A DNA stretch of 64,000 nt from Undaria pinnatifida (lineage: Eukaryota; Sar; Phaeophyceae; Laminariales; Alariaceae): NCBI GenBank assembly GCA_012845835.1, contig JABAKD010000025.1, forward strand, positions 27,895,504 to 27,959,503. The letters run 5' to 3'. The notes under the pieces are model-generated. The model was not told the origin of the DNA. It ran no database searches and saw only the letters and a list, made by a program, of their open reading frames with translations. Of this stretch, positions 22,816 through 56,382 are shown piece by piece (position 1 is the first letter of the stretch; each line of letters opens with the position of its first letter). The translations under genes and the position numbers were made by a program.

Positions 22816-23975
22816 ATCAAGGCGTTGAGGGATCTTGTCGGAAAACAAGGTTTGATACCAGAAGAGTATGCATTACATTCTGGTAGGATTGGGGGTGGGG
22901 GTTAGATTGACAGCTCGTCAGACTTACAGGCAGGCGCGAGCTATTCAACGAGAAGGAATATGGAAATGTGGTGCGTTTATGGTGTATGTTAATGCGAGTA
23001 GTGTAGTAGAGAAGACGAGGAAGAAGGTGTGCAGGCATTGACACAGCATGCTAATAAGGTGGGAGGTATTCAACCAGGTCAAGCAGCAGTATGGGGAGGA
23101 GGAAGACTAAGAAGGCATCAGTCTGACGTAGGACACCATATCAGGAAGGTGGGCGATGTGAAGCAGTGCAATTACTAAAGGCTGAGGTAAGGTGGGCGTT
23201 AAGTTGAGGCGACGGCCTGTAATTGGGCGAAATATGAGGATGGAATATATTGAGAGAATTGAAGAGGTCAGAGTGTTATGGCAGTATGGTTGGTATCTTA
23301 CGCCTTGTTAGTAGGTTCCCAGGGGAATGCCATAATAATATAGGGCAAAGGGTCAACATTCAGTCAAAACTTATTCCAGATTCATGAAGCACGACAAAGT
23401 GCAACATTGAACGTCAGTGAATCTGGGGTTCGTGGGGAGCGGGAATGAAGCTTAATGGGTCTGGAAGGCATGTTTGATACTGGGGGATACATACGAGTAC
23501 AACTGAGTATGAGAGAGCGAGTTTGGTGGAGATGAGCCACAGCTGGAGAGCTGGTTTTGGTTAGATGTAGATCAAAGGGTCAGCATTCAATCAATGATGA
23601 TTCCAGATTTTCATGAGAAACTCCATGATCGATTGTAGACGCAACAACTGTCCATTAGCGTTGGAACTGCCCAGGGTGTAACAGTGGTATATGGCAAAGG
23701 GTTAGCCGTCTAAACGGATCTCTTCTTTATTCGGTCTAGTAGACTAATAGGTCAGGATGCCTAACAGAGGGCAATGGACGTATTCGAGGATTACAAGGGC
23801 TCCGCATCGGTGCCGGCATTCACAGGGCAACTGACTTGTTCGATGGTTACAAGGGCTCCGCATGGGTGCCGGCATTCGACCGCACCCATGCATTCTTCGG
23901 GTAGGAGCGGGCAGCACTCTTCGACTTGTTCAATTAAATACTCAAAAGTAGAGTAAAACACGTTACTACACACAT
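22816..23975. other. Intergenic with old short repeats, no gene
   Basis: 'GGCAAAGGGTCAACATTCAGTCAA' near 23345 has a diverged copy near 23573 and a shorter one near 23695. Near 23788 and 23843, 'TACAAGGGCTCCGCAT.GGTG' followed by 'CCGGCATTC' is tandemly duplicated (about 55 bp apart). Confidence 0.55.
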
Positions 23976-24084
23976 AAACATGGTCTACGCGTACAGTATG
24001 TAAAATAATGTCAAGAGTTCAACTAGATTGCCTTCGAATGGTAGCCTAGACATTATTTAGATACTGTACGCGTAGACCATGTTT
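23976..24084. repeat. Foldback element with 36-bp arms
   Basis: The left arm 23976-24012 begins AAACATGGTCTACGCGTACA and ends AAATAATGTC. The right arm 24049-24084 is its near-perfect reverse complement. The loop is 36 bp and holds 'CTAGATTGCCTTCGAATGG', which is repeated directly just outside the right arm near 24100. Confidence 0.88.
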
Positions 24085-25352
24085 GTTTATGTTAGCCTAG
24101 ATTGCCTTCGAATGGCTCGCTGCATCCTCGTAACTTTGAACCGTTTTGGGGCCCACGCAAAGCGATAAAAAATAAGAAATGCGCTCGTTATCATTTAGAC
24201 TAATCTATACCTGGCAACATGAGTGCGCAACACACGATGTTTCATGCTGCGCATGTGTCGTGCAGCTCCTTGCGTCGAAGTCCGGCATTAATTAGAGTCA
24301 TCACTCCTTTAACTCGCGCAGCCCGTGTAGCTTCGTGTGGTTGACCCTGCAATCGTCAGTTTAATTCGCTGATTTTCCCTCTCTGACATCCAAACAAGGG
24401 TTCATGAGGAGATTTTGAAATCGAGGGAGAGTTGCGCTCCGCCGGAGGATTTTCAAATAATCGTCTTCCTATTAATAATTGCATCGCGCACACACTACAT
24501 GAGTATATATGCGCACACGTACGGAGGTACCTGGTAGAGGGTACAAACAAAACGAAAACACGTTTGAGGGTCCCGTTGTGCGCACGATAGACAGCCAACA
24601 GGTAGGTAGGGCAGAGAAGAAGTCCACGTGTAGATCTACATACTACGGTAGATCCGCATGGTGACGCGTCGGTGCCGTTATCATACATACGCAGTCTTTG
24701 TGATATCGCACGTACAACAAAACGTAACGTTTTCAAACAGCACAGGGCCGGGCTGGGCGGCGGGGCGCGGGGGCGCGGGGGGCGGGGTGGGGCGCGCCGC
24801 CCCGCCCAGCCGTCAAGCCCGCGTGTGTGTACGATGGCGTCGCCGACTCCGTGCGACTGACGGAATAGATGCAAAATCGTGCGAAGACAAGTGAAGTACT
24901 CTGTAGACTGCCAACATAATTGCAGGATGAAGGGATAGACGGAAGCTATATGCTCAGCAGTAGCAACGGCAGTAGAGAAGGGCCACTGCGACTCTCGTGC
25001 AGAGCAACCCCTGTGGACGCTCGTATAATATATGATGAGCACGATCACATCATTGATGGTACACATACCGTATGGCAAGCTCGGATCTCGGATCACACCT
25101 TTTGGTGGTTGATGGTCCCGCTCTTTTTCCCCTGTCCCCAGTCCAGCTAATCCTTCTGGACAACTTGAAACCCGAAAAACAAGAATATTTCACCGCACTT
25201 TGACGAAGCTACCGAATATACACCATGCCGAAACCTTAGACGCCGTCCCCCGTGTAGAGTCTCGAGGCATACTAGCTTTTTGCCCCTTACGCAATCTTAC
25301 CGAAACATCTAAGTCTGCCGCTTTTCGGGAAAGACAGTCGTCCTGGCCTCCG
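24085..25352. other. Upstream region of gene 2
   Basis: No supported gene. A GC-rich imperfect palindrome lies at 24751-24811 (arms GGCTGGGCGG / CCGCCCAGCC). A 246-codon open frame on the minus strand at 24356-25096 has no recognisable domain and a mixed composition, so I did not call it. The 5' UTR and promoter of gene 2 must lie near 25140-25350, but no motif decides them. Confidence 0.5.
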
Positions 25353-35539
<10,187 letters not shown>

Positions 35540-37400
35540 GTAATCCATCCTGTGGAGTTTATTTGCTTTATCCCCTGCAGCACTGCACCCCCCTTTTGGG
35601 GGACCAACTACTTGAATTTAGAGTGGTATGCGTTTTCGCAGTGCTAAAAGGGTTAGGTGAGAGGTGCGGGCAGGACTCGAGCGTCGCCAATACTTTGCTG
35701 GTGTGCGTTACGCGCACACCTATTTATTATAGTTGTTGTCGATGGAGCTCGTTTCTTGTTTCCTTACGTTTTCGGTTTTCGGTTTTTGTTTTTTTTGTGG
35801 TCTTTGTCCCGTGCGGAGAGGGGGGTAGGGGGGTTGGTTTACTGAGCGATGGTGGTGTGGGGAACAGATGATTTTGGGGGCAAACGGGGGGGAGGGGGGG
35901 GGGGGTGGCGTTGCCTATTGTGTGGAGCGAGTGTTTTGCTCTTGGTTTTCGAGAAAGTACACCACAAGTATCCGTCATCGAGAACCCCCACGGTAAGATA
36001 CCGCTAATATCGGGATGGTTTGATGCCATGCCATTGTGGAGGTTAGTTCGGCTCGGGTTGGATCGGCTTGGTTTAATATATTTCGGCAAGTCAATTTAGT
36101 CGGACTTGTAGCTCTGATATTTGACGTGTTTGTAGGATTTTCTTAACCTCCACCAACCGCGTGCCGCCTGAACTCTGAGTGTTCAATCGTTCATCCGCAT
36201 TGCACATCTTCAGAGAGAGGGCGACGCCATTCGTCACATTTTAAGCCCAGAACCGCTCCCCATTTGTCAAGCATACATGCTCTATGTGTCGAATTGCTCT
36301 CTGAGCCTTGTGGAGGGTTGGCTCTGTTGCTTGATACTGAGTTAGGGACAATACGAACCTGCCGATCAAAATCTGGCTGGCGCTGCCCTCTGTGAGGATT
36401 TCCTTCGGCATCAATGTATCTGTAATATCCAAACTATCACCGGTGCACGCGGGAACACCAAGAAGAAAAGTAGTAAGTGCAGCACATACACATGAACGTT
36501 GTTTGGGTGTCTGCTTCATATGCAATCTCAAATGGCATGGTATGCACCCGGTATGATAGACTTCTTCAGTCATTGCATGCATGTAGAAGCCCCCCCCATC
36601 CCGCGCGCTTGATTTACTCCGCGACTCCTTTGTTGTTTTCGCGCGTTGGGTCTCGACACTCTCGAAGCTCGAAGCTCATTCATTTACGTGCTGGCTGGGT
36701 TGATCGCACGTTTTTCCGCTGCGTGCTGTGATAAAGCTTGCAAAGATGAGTATCGACGCTAAATCCGTCGAACTCACAGCTGACGTTAGAATAATGTTGT
36801 TAAATATAAATACTACGTTAGAATGTACGATGCGAGCACGACAGCATGCATGCCGGTACGTCCGCGTTTTAGGACAAAATCTACTTGGGATTTCTCTCTA
36901 GGAATGGTACCTGTGGTACGTGACAGTGACGGCTGTTTCATCCCACTCAATTGCCAGGCGTTCCCTGTTGTGTAGTAGGTGAATCTCGTCCCTGTTACTC
37001 GTAGAATCAATGGTGCGGGTTCGAATCCTCCCGAGTGATTACTCACTCGTGCTCGTGGGGACTTTTTCTTGCGTAAACATACATAGACGAGCGGAATGCG
37101 AGAGCAAAAAGCGTGAGTCAGCACAATAATACGACGAAAATCGACGAGCATAATAAAAAGCTGGAAAGTGGAAGTGTTGAGTCCTATAATATGCGCGATA
37201 AAAATGAAGGCATGTGCCGAAGAGGAGAGGGGAGAAACCTTTGACCACGGCTTGTCCAGAAAGTCGCTGAGAGTAAACTTCTGACGGGTTGAGCCAAGAG
37301 TAAAAGTGATTGATGATAATAAAAAATAAAATATACCTGGTACACTGGTACAGACTACATATCACACCCCGAATAATAGCCTGTTGAATATGCCCATTGA
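35540..37400. other. Intergenic between genes 2 and 3, no gene called
   Basis: A G-rich homopolymer run lies near 35880-35915. At 36735-36785, 'GCTTGCAAAGATGAGTATCG' followed by 'CTAAAT' and 'TCGAACTCA' repeats at 54409-54457. A 113-codon minus-strand frame at 36241-36582 has no convincing family. Confidence 0.5.
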
Positions 37401-38340
37401 ATGCCAATAGGTTGGGGGATTTCATATCGATACCTATTGACAGCTATTGTGGCCACTGTGCTTACCCTATTGTTGCTCACAATACCTATCGATAGGCCCC
37501 GAAGCCGAGCTATTGTGCCGCCCGCGATAGGTATTATTGATCCTCATCGTTGCCGACCTATTGCTGGCCCAATAGCTTATTCGATAGGGTATTATCCAGG
37601 GTATAAGAAGGAACTCGACGGCTCACAAACAGGTCGCTCTAAAGCACACTGCAGGGGTGAGCTTCGAATCGAACACACATAATAAGTAGTAATCACCACC
37701 TTATTGTTGAGGCCATCCGCCTTGAGCTTCTTAGGGCACAACACGGACAGACAGCGCCATTTTCGGTGGTTCTCCGCTGAGCTGAAGGGGCGTGCGGCGT
37801 GGATGATGAATGGCGAACTAGACTTGATTGGAGGGCTGTCTTCTAGCGCCTTTCCTCTCCAACACTGAAACATCAAAATGGCGAAAGGTCTACGTACTAC
37901 CGATACCTATCATCCGAAACGATAGAATGGTGAAAGGTTTGCCAATATCTATCGTCCCAAACAATATAATTAATGGTGAAAGGTCTATCGATACCTATTT
38001 TCCAAAGCAATAGGTTCAAATGGTGAAAGGTATATCGACACCCCTACCGAACATAGCCATAGGTTCCGCCTCTCAGCGCCAATATCCTATCGCCCAAACA
38101 ATACCGTCCTAAAAGTCTATTGATACCTACTTGTTGTATCAATATGTCCAGTTAAATAGGTACAATAGGTTATTGGACAAACAGTAGATCCTTGAAGATG
38201 CCAATCGATACCCATTGTCGGCCCCTATAGGCTACGAAAAGTACCCATCGATACGTATCGCGGGCAACAGTAATAGGTCTCCTAATGGAATAATAGGATC
38301 CTATCGATTGCCAATTGACCTGGAACCTCTTGTCCAGGGT
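37400..38340. repeat. Cluster of ATCGATACCTATTG / CAATAGG words, with a 48-bp degenerate tandem repeat
   Basis: CCTATTG, CAATAGG and ATCGATACC words recur on both strands dozens of times. Inside, at about 37878-38040, units start with 'AATGGTGAAAGGT' near 37878, 37926, 37974 and 38018 and continue with 'CTATCGATACCTAT'. Not coding. Confidence 0.75.
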
Positions 38341-39138
38341 GTGATTATATATCAGGTTTTGCCCCCAACCTTTACGGGTTACGCAACGTACAACTGGATC
38401 AAACCCCCTTTCAACCCTCTGGCCAAGGTGCGCGATTGCCTCTAGAGCACTATCGGGCCGACCGACTCTTCTGTGTGCGATCCGTCCAACATCCGCATCC
38501 TGCATCCGCATCCCAGATTCAGGATGGATTGATCCAACGTTAACTTTGAACCTTGGTGAAACAATCGCAGTAACCCCTGCAGAAAAGTGCCTCTCGATTG
38601 GAAACCCACCTTTCTCTCGTGGGAGGTGCGCGAACTTCGAAAGGCCACACAGAAAGAGCGCTCAGCGTTTCCTGGCGTAATCAGGTGAGACGAGCTCTGA
38701 TACTCTCGTCATGACGTGCACGTTATAAGTATACTTGGGGTGCTCCGTCTGTAGGTGTGCCTGCCTCGCAGTCGAATCCGAACAGCAGTGCTGACCCTCA
38801 GCAGGTGCACCCGTTTTGCACGTACCATAGCAAGATGTCTGGTATTATCGCTACAATTCAAACCCGCAGCAAGCCCTGCCCATTCGCCCCACCGATGCAT
38901 GCACCTCTGATACCCTTGATGCTGTCGGCATGCACTCATCACACGTGGACCTTCTCCATGCTTAATGATCCTTGCCCAGTAGGAAGCAGAGCCAGCACGA
39001 GCGCCGGACATCCAACTCGCAAGCCCTCAGGCTGGCCTGGGGTGTGTACTGCTGCGGGAAGCTGCTGCTTGTGCCGGACACTTGACATCTGGGATAAAGA
39101 GAAAGTTTGAAACGACAACGATACAATATCCATCAACA
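38341..39138. other. Upstream region of gene 3
   Basis: No supported gene or promoter motif. The frame of exon 1 of gene 3 is open for a few codons upstream of the ATG at 39139 (from about 39082), so a further 5' exon cannot be excluded. Confidence 0.45.
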
Positions 39139-49803
<10,665 letters not shown>

Positions 49804-50756
49804 CCAATTGTCACGCCTTGCACAATGTGTTGTACCGGTCTCATCGTAAATATAGGAGAGATGGGATTTTTTGCGGCATTATATGGGGGAGTGGTAGAGC
49901 TGTGAGTCGGAACGACTTGTGTCACGAACTAGTTATTTGTCGGACTAATAGTTAGTCGTTTACCGAAGGTGCCGACTATCCGACGTGTTCGGTTTCCATA
50001 CTTATAGGAAGGATTGTTTAATGTAGGACTTTTTTTTTTGTGCGCCCGCCCCCCTCCCCCCCCCCTGGCCAAGGGGAGCTAATTTGGCTGGCTTTGGTCT
50101 CCTGACTTAAGTCGGCAAGTCGGCTGGACATCAGCTGGCTTCACCAGCCGACTTGTCAACTAAAGTCAGTTTGTCAGCTAACGGCACCTATCGATTAGTT
50201 ATTATTCGTGAAATCCTGCAGACTCACAGCTCTTGAGAGATTGGGGCTTTTGTTGCAGTTTATTAAGGGATTTTGGGACCCATGCGGCGTTACAAGGGAG
50301 GGTGGGACGTTTTGCGGTACTACCAGGCAGACTGAGGTGTTTTGCGGCTGTAAGGGAGATTGGGACGTTTTACGGCGTATCAAAATTCCCTTATATTCAC
50401 GATCAAGATGGAGCGTTGGCGCCGTGGGTTGATGCTGGCGTCAAGTGCTGTTGTCGGGTCGAGTAGCACGCTGTCCTCCTGAGGCACTAAACAACCATCC
50501 AGGCAACCCGGAAGTATTGGGAGTGTTGTAAATCGTGCCACGATGGTTCTAAGAAACAGAAGGAGGCATCTGCTGGACAGGGGGCCGGGGGAGCGATGTT
50601 TTGTTTTCTGGTCGAGGCGATCGAACCCGAGGCTGCTTCGCGCACAACACAGAATGTTGCGATTTGGGTAGCGCGGCTTGGTCCAGCACGCGATGCAGCG
50701 GGGTCGGTTGAGTTTTTTTTTAGTGCCGTTGGAGGACGGGAGGGAGTTCCACGTGG
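49804..50756. other. Intergenic after gene 3
   Basis: Nothing coding. C-rich homopolymer near 50045-50075, then 'GTCGGCAAGTCGGCTGGACA' and related words repeated on both strands at 50110-50180. Confidence 0.5.
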
Positions 50757-50977
50757 AGAGAGGGGGGGGGGGGGGTGTACTCAGTTTGTGCATGGCGGTA
50801 GTCGTATGACCATAGACCCTCGCATTCCTACTATGCCGGGACGGAGCACGTCGGGTTTTCACCAACCAGGCAGACATTGCTTGCACCAAGCGCGAAGCGC
50901 GGTGAGGTGTTCGGCGAGTCGCATGAAGAGTAAACTGCATCTTTCCAATGGTGGTGATGGGGGGGGGGGGTGATTCC
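50757..50977 (-). repeat. C-tract-bounded dispersed element, copy 1
   Basis: Reverse-complemented it reads: poly-C, 'TTCATGCGACTCGCCGAACA', 'CTGCCTGGTTGGTGAAAAC', 'GACGTGCTCCGTCCC', 'TGAGTAC', poly-C. It is homologous over about 170 bp to 52182-52379 in the opposite orientation. Confidence 0.78.
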
Positions 50978-52181
50978 AGAGAGTGGGGCCCCGTCAGCAA
51001 GAAGTGATTTTGGCCGAAAAAGGCCACCCTTATAGTAGCACGCGTCCTGATTCTTATGTGCACCATGAGTATTTCCCCAGCTTCTTGATGAGACGTTTTC
51101 CGAAGCTACTCCTTTGAAATTGAAGCCAAGTTTTTAAGATAAACTTGGAGTCGGAGTTGGCTAGCATTTTCGTTGGTACAAGGCGTGCCAACGCGCCAAC
51201 GTGGTTATACCACTTCACATTATCGTCGAAGGCCCAGAAGAATACCACAGTGATAGGTATGCGAAAGCGCAAATATGGTCGTGTCAAAGAGCTGAAGCCA
51301 AATGTGCCGCGCCCGGACCCCTGCGGTTCCACCGCGGGCCGCCATCATCGAAAATTCGGTAGATATTCGTAAAGTCCACCGTTTGAATAAGCAATTCGGT
51401 AATTGGGCAATTCGAAATGAATGCATGAGCATCGTTTGCGGAATGCGCTCTATTTGTGTGTGCTTTGACTGCAGCAGCAGAAGAAGTAGCAGGGATCGAA
51501 ACGACCTATTCCACGATTGGGTCCATTGTTCATTGTGTGTGTGTGTTTTTTCGCGATTATTTCGCCGAGTAACGGCAAGAGAGAAAGAGGTCCATCCATG
51601 TGTTTTCTGCTCCACTCCATTGTGGAGTGCTCGCTGGCAACGTGGAGACTGTCTTTTTTGTGCTCATACTCCGTGGACGTGCGTTGGCGCTGTAGATTAT
51701 ACTACTGTACGTGAGCGCAGGGCTGTGCAAGAGCTTGCAGGGTGCTGGTGTGTCGACCTGGTATGTCACTGGGACACGATCTTCGAATCACATGTTCATA
51801 TGGTAAGAGGTAACATTTCCGACGCGTGCTACCATAGAGGCAGCACTTTTCGGCTAAGATATGTTCTGAATGACCTCAACCCCAAAATCGTCGAAAGGGC
51901 AATATTTTCGCGCAATATGTTGATGCTTTTGGTACCTAGACCTTGAGTCTGTTTTTCATCCAGTTTGCGCTTTCAGTTTACTCAAAAATCAGTTTGCACT
52001 TTCAGTTTACTCAAAAATCAGTTTTCGGGCGAGGTGTATAAATTCTTCTAAAGTGAGAAGATCCTCAGAAAAAAAGAGTTGCATGTGCATCTCTTTCGTA
52101 TAGCATGCCTCTTTCCTCCGGTGAAAGGGATTGAACCCACAATTTCTGGCGCACGTGTAATTTTACCCCAACATGACCATG
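50978..52181. other. Intergenic, no gene
   Basis: A 214-codon open frame at 51302-51946 has no recognisable domain or repeat signature and was not called. 'TTTCAGTTTACTCAAAAATC' is tandemly repeated at about 51970-52020. Confidence 0.45.
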
Positions 52182-52379
52182 CCCCCCCCCCCCTTCCTCC
52201 CAACCTTTCATGCGACTCGCCAAACACCTCACGGCGCTTCGCGATTGGGGTGCCCGCGACGTCTGCCTGGTTGGTGAAAACCGGACGTGCTCTGTCCCGT
52301 CATCATCGGGATGCGAGGGTCCCAATGGTATCAAGACTACGTCTATGCATGAAATGAGCACCCCCCCCCATATACTATG
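52182..52379 (+). repeat. C-tract-bounded dispersed element, copy 2
   Basis: Poly-C at 52182-52195, then 'TTCATGCGACTCGCCAAACA', 'CTGCCTGGTTGGTGAAAAC', 'GACGTGCTCTGTCCC', 'TGAGCAC' and poly-C at about 52360-52370. No open frame is shared between the copies. Confidence 0.78.
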
Positions 52380-54100
52380 CCCGTCTTTTTGCCGCGCGTG
52401 CTACGATGGAGGCGTGCACCACCTTTTTTCTAATACTACCCCTCGTTTTGGGAGCTCAAGACCTCTCCCAAAAACTGGTTTGAAGAAAAAGAAAACTGCC
52501 ACGCCACCGGATGGATGAAAAATCCCATGACCGAGGTACACGACGAGAATCACGCAAAAAACGAAATGGCCTATTTCCGACGACTTCGGGTTGAGGAGCC
52601 CCCCGTCATATATATTCAGAAAACCATTTCGCACGAAAAGTGCTACCTCTATCGTACCACGCCTCTTTTTGTTATGGTTTAATATAGTAATATTTTTTTG
52701 TGCTCCGAAAAATGCTTTGGGGACCTCGCCTCTCTATTAATAACAGTCAGTGCCAAAATACACGTAACAAGACCGGCGGCAACTGGGGCGATTGAGGCTG
52801 TTGGATCGGAGTTTCCCTAAAAGTTAATTGGGACAGACTTTCCTGGGGTCGCGGGCTATTGATTGCTCACAACTTTTCGGGCTAGGGAGCACTTCCGGTG
52901 GCGTGGGATCAATGCACGCGCATAGACTCTGGATGTGGGATGAATGCACGGGCATAGACCCATCCTCCGACCCCAACCTGGACCCAATTCGGGCCAAAGA
53001 CGCTGCTTCACCGCTTCCAAAATTTTGAGCGTCCCGAGCTGTGGATCATGATTTGCGAACAGGGGGGGGGGTAGGCGGCGCCACTCTCCGTTATCATCTT
53101 GTAAAAGATGTCTCATGTGGATGTCCTCGACGTCATTGAGACGTTCACCACCATCTGTGAGCGCTCGTCTTTGTGCACTGCGCACACACATTACCCAAAT
53201 ATAACACGCGGTCCAAACGGTTATTTTGTTTGACGGGGCTCATAACCTGTCGCGTTTTGCACCAAATTACATCTTCTGGGCGTCTGTCCGTACACACTCA
53301 ATACACATCACCCAAACCTTATGATACACACGTTAAACCACTATTTACTTCGACGGGGCTGACAACCTGTCGGCGCTGCACCAGTGTGTATTGGCATTCT
53401 TCAATGGCTGGCGCTGCACAAAATCATTCGATTAAGAACACCTTCACGCATCAACAAAAAACGAGGAGAACAGGAGCCATGCCAGGGGGAAAATGCAGGC
53501 GTTGACGACGGTGCGACACGGGTGACATGGAGGCTGCTAGGACGGAAGCGCGCGGTGCGAATATGAGGCATGTAGTTGTTCCATTTTCGTACCAATAAAT
53601 AAATCGTGCAACGTGGCGGTTCCCTACCGTTAGGCTCCTGATACGCCACTATCGACGAGTACGCGTGCGTTTACAGTATCTCGTTAATATATGGCGTGAA
53701 CTCTGCTCACGTGCCTTCCTTCCACGACAACGGTTTGCGTATTAGATTATAGGGTCAGGTAACCGAAGGTACTCATGCGGCAAATCAAGTGGCCGGCGAG
53801 CTCCAACGAGCGAGTGACTTCAGGGCTTACAAACCCATTGGTTTCGCATGTAATCCCTTCATAGCAGCAACCACGCGTCGGGCAAAAACTACTTCAAACT
53901 ATAATTGGGGGAATTTTCGACGCAGGACTGGCGCCGTCGGTCCCCGGCTGCATGGTGCCGTGCCCATTTTAAGTGCAGCGTCGCAGTTCTTTCCCGGAAA
54001 ATATTCCCTCTTCACACCGGCAACGCAGTTACATTTGTTTACTTTTGTCGTCACTTTTACTTTTTTACGTCAACTCGTACTTCGAAGTAGGCGTTTTTAC
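52380..54100. other. Intergenic with a 120-bp duplication
   Basis: At about 53180-53420 two diverged units share 'ACACACAT.ACCCAAA', 'GACGGGGCT' (53232 and 53352) and 'ACAACCTGTCG' / 'ATAACCTGTCG'. No gene seen. Confidence 0.5.
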
Positions 54101-54199
54101 ACCCTCGATTGCCTCGTGAGCAAGCCATGGCCAAAGGTGGCGCCCTTTCTCCCTCGATTGCCTCGTGAGCAAGCCATGGCCAAAGGTGGCGCCCTTTCT
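54101..54199. repeat. 49-bp tandem duplication
   Basis: 'CCCTCGATTGCCTCGTGAGC' starts at 54102 and 54151. The two units are identical through 'AAGGTGGCGCCCTTTCTC'. Confidence 0.92.
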
Positions 54200-55529
54200 C
54201 CCGTCCGGTTCATGCCTTCATGTCTATCGGCGCAATGAGTTCAGCATTCCCACTGCTCGTCGATTTGCATCGATTTTTTCCAACTCGCGCACTCGCACTT
54301 TCTGCAGCGGAAGAAGACGCACAAAACGGTCCTATCTATATACTATGCAGAATATATACACCCTCTGACAACATCCGTAGAACAAACGAGCGGCCGTATC
54401 ATGCAGCTTGCAAAGATGAGTATCGACCCTAAATTTATCGAACTCAAAGAGCTGACGTGTTTCGAAAAAAACTCTTGATCAAGGCTACGGTAGAGCGCCC
54501 CCCCCCAATTTTCTCTACCGACCGGGTCTGAGCTATCATGTCATACTCGCGAGAGTGACTGTACGTCGCACTTGGACAAAAACGCGTTCGGCGTTTTTTT
54601 TGTCGCGGCTTAGCTAACCATCCCTTTTCGTATAAATATCGAGAATTATGTTAAACAGCACAAAAAAAAAAGTGACCGCAAGGAACAGGGGGGTCAGGGG
54701 GGTCACTCGCGCGAGTGACACCGAGCCACTGAAAAACAAGTGCCCAAGAGAGGGTAAAATAACATAACCCCCCTTCCGTTGAATATTGGTCTCTTCAAAA
54801 AACGGCAGCCGAGATTCGAACCCCAGCTAAACCGCCAACAAAAAGATCAGTTCACCACCCACCCTCAGCCAAACTTGCCTGCAAAAAAAAACTACACCAT
54901 TGTACAGTGCCGTCCGAACCAGAATGCAACGAATACCGGCGCTCTTGCAGCGGAGGTGCAGAGCTCGATGGACTGAGACCCCCTAGAGCAAAACATTTAT
55001 TTAAAAAAAATGGATCGATCGACGTCAATCAGTAAAACTTCATAAACACAGGCGGTCTGCGCGATTCACGAAACTTGAAAAATATGAAAAAAATCGTACG
55101 CGGATTGCCCCGAGGTGGTAACGCAACAGATAAAACCACACAAAAAATAATTATTGTTACTATCGGAAAACACAAACGCCTGGTGACGTGGACATCAACG
55201 CCACACAAAAGACATCAAGGCCACATAATTAATTGTGTCGGGGCCGACAAAATAAACAGCATGCACCCAGCACAAACGCTAAAAGCAAATATCGTGCACC
55301 AGGATACAGTTCCTGGGCTATTGACCTGTATGAATAACACCTTTCTGACGGGAAAAAAACGCACGTCGGTACGTCGCACGTGCATGCAAAAAATATGTAC
55401 TAACAGCACACAATATCTAGCTACTGTAGTCGCGCTGATGAACTTGTTCGAGGACTTAAGTCCTGCAGCGAGGGACTGCGTAATCATAGCGAAGCAACGC
55501 GCATAAAAAATGCCAAGCGTCATGGAACC
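54200..55529. other. Intergenic, no gene
   Basis: AT-rich. The dispersed word 'GCTTGCAAAGATGAGTATCG' at 54409 is shared with 36735. A 143-codon frame at 55075-55506 looks random in composition. Confidence 0.45.
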
Positions 55530-55930
55530 TTATCGTACGCGTGATATGGTGCTGACGCTGACACCTTTACTGAAGTTGTCCTAGGACTAATAGTAATAGT
55601 GCTGTGTAATCGCCCCGGCTTCAAGACCATCAGCAGAGGCCCCCAACAGCCGAAATATCTAGTCGGCTGTCATCAGCACGCACCTAAAACGATCATGCGA
55701 CTAGTTCAACCACGTTGTTGGGGGAATAAATTCTGGAACCCTATTGTACGCGTGATACGCTGCTGACACCTTTACAGAAGTTGTCGTAGGACTTAATAAT
55801 AGTGATGTGTAATGCGCCCCGGCTCCAAGACCATCAGCAGATGCCCCCAACAAACGGAATGTCTAGTCGGCTGTCATCAGCACGCGCCTAACACGATCAT
55901 GCAACTAGTTCAACCTCGATATTGGGGAAC
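55530..55930. repeat. About 200-bp tandem duplication
   Basis: The units share 'GTACGCGTGATA', 'CTGACACCTTTAC', 'AAGACCATCAGCAGA', 'TCTAGTCGGCTGTCATCAGC' and 'ACTAGTTCAACC'. Unit 1 is about 55530-55724 and unit 2 about 55742-55930. Confidence 0.85.
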
Positions 55931-56382
55931 TAAATCCTACCTACGGCATCTAGACAAATGTATACGGAGTGGTACCATGCAGCATATTCTGCGTACGGTA
56001 CATTGCCCCACCAACATCTACAAGGGCGACACTCAATGATAATACAACGTCTGATCCGTATAAACAGCGTGAAATCGTCGTGAGTGGTTCGCCCAAAAGT
56101 TGCGAGAAAACAGGCATTCAAAAACCAAAGTCTCTGTAAAAAAAACACCGCACTGTAACGGGCTACCATTCCAGTTCTTTTTAGACAGAGCGTGCCACCT
56201 TCCTCAGCCACGCACATACACACGGCCGCAGTTTAGGCCACTAGCGGTATCCCCACACAATGGAAGCTACAAGAAACGGTGACCCGGCTACGCCAAAGCA
56301 CTAAACCACTCGACGTGCCGAATCATGAAAAAAAAAAAATGGCCCCATTTCCTCCTTGCCCTGTTGCGGCAGTTTTCTCCCC

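Noticed and set aside
24356-25096. 246-codon minus-strand frame upstream of gene 2
   Set aside because: No domain, no codon bias typical of the other exons, and it crosses a GC palindrome.
36241-36582. Possible Ty1/copia RNase H-like fragment on the minus strand ('ILIGRFVLSLTQYQ', 'HKAQRAIRHIEH')
   Set aside because: The resemblance is short and no other copia motif lies nearby. A profile search against copia pol would decide.
37005-37045. tRNA-like T-arm word GGTTCGAATCC
   Set aside because: No acceptor, D-arm or anticodon stem could be folded around it. The same holds for similar words near 54811 and 52125.
51302-51946. 214-codon plus-strand frame
   Set aside because: Random-looking composition and no domain, in a repeat-rich intergenic region.
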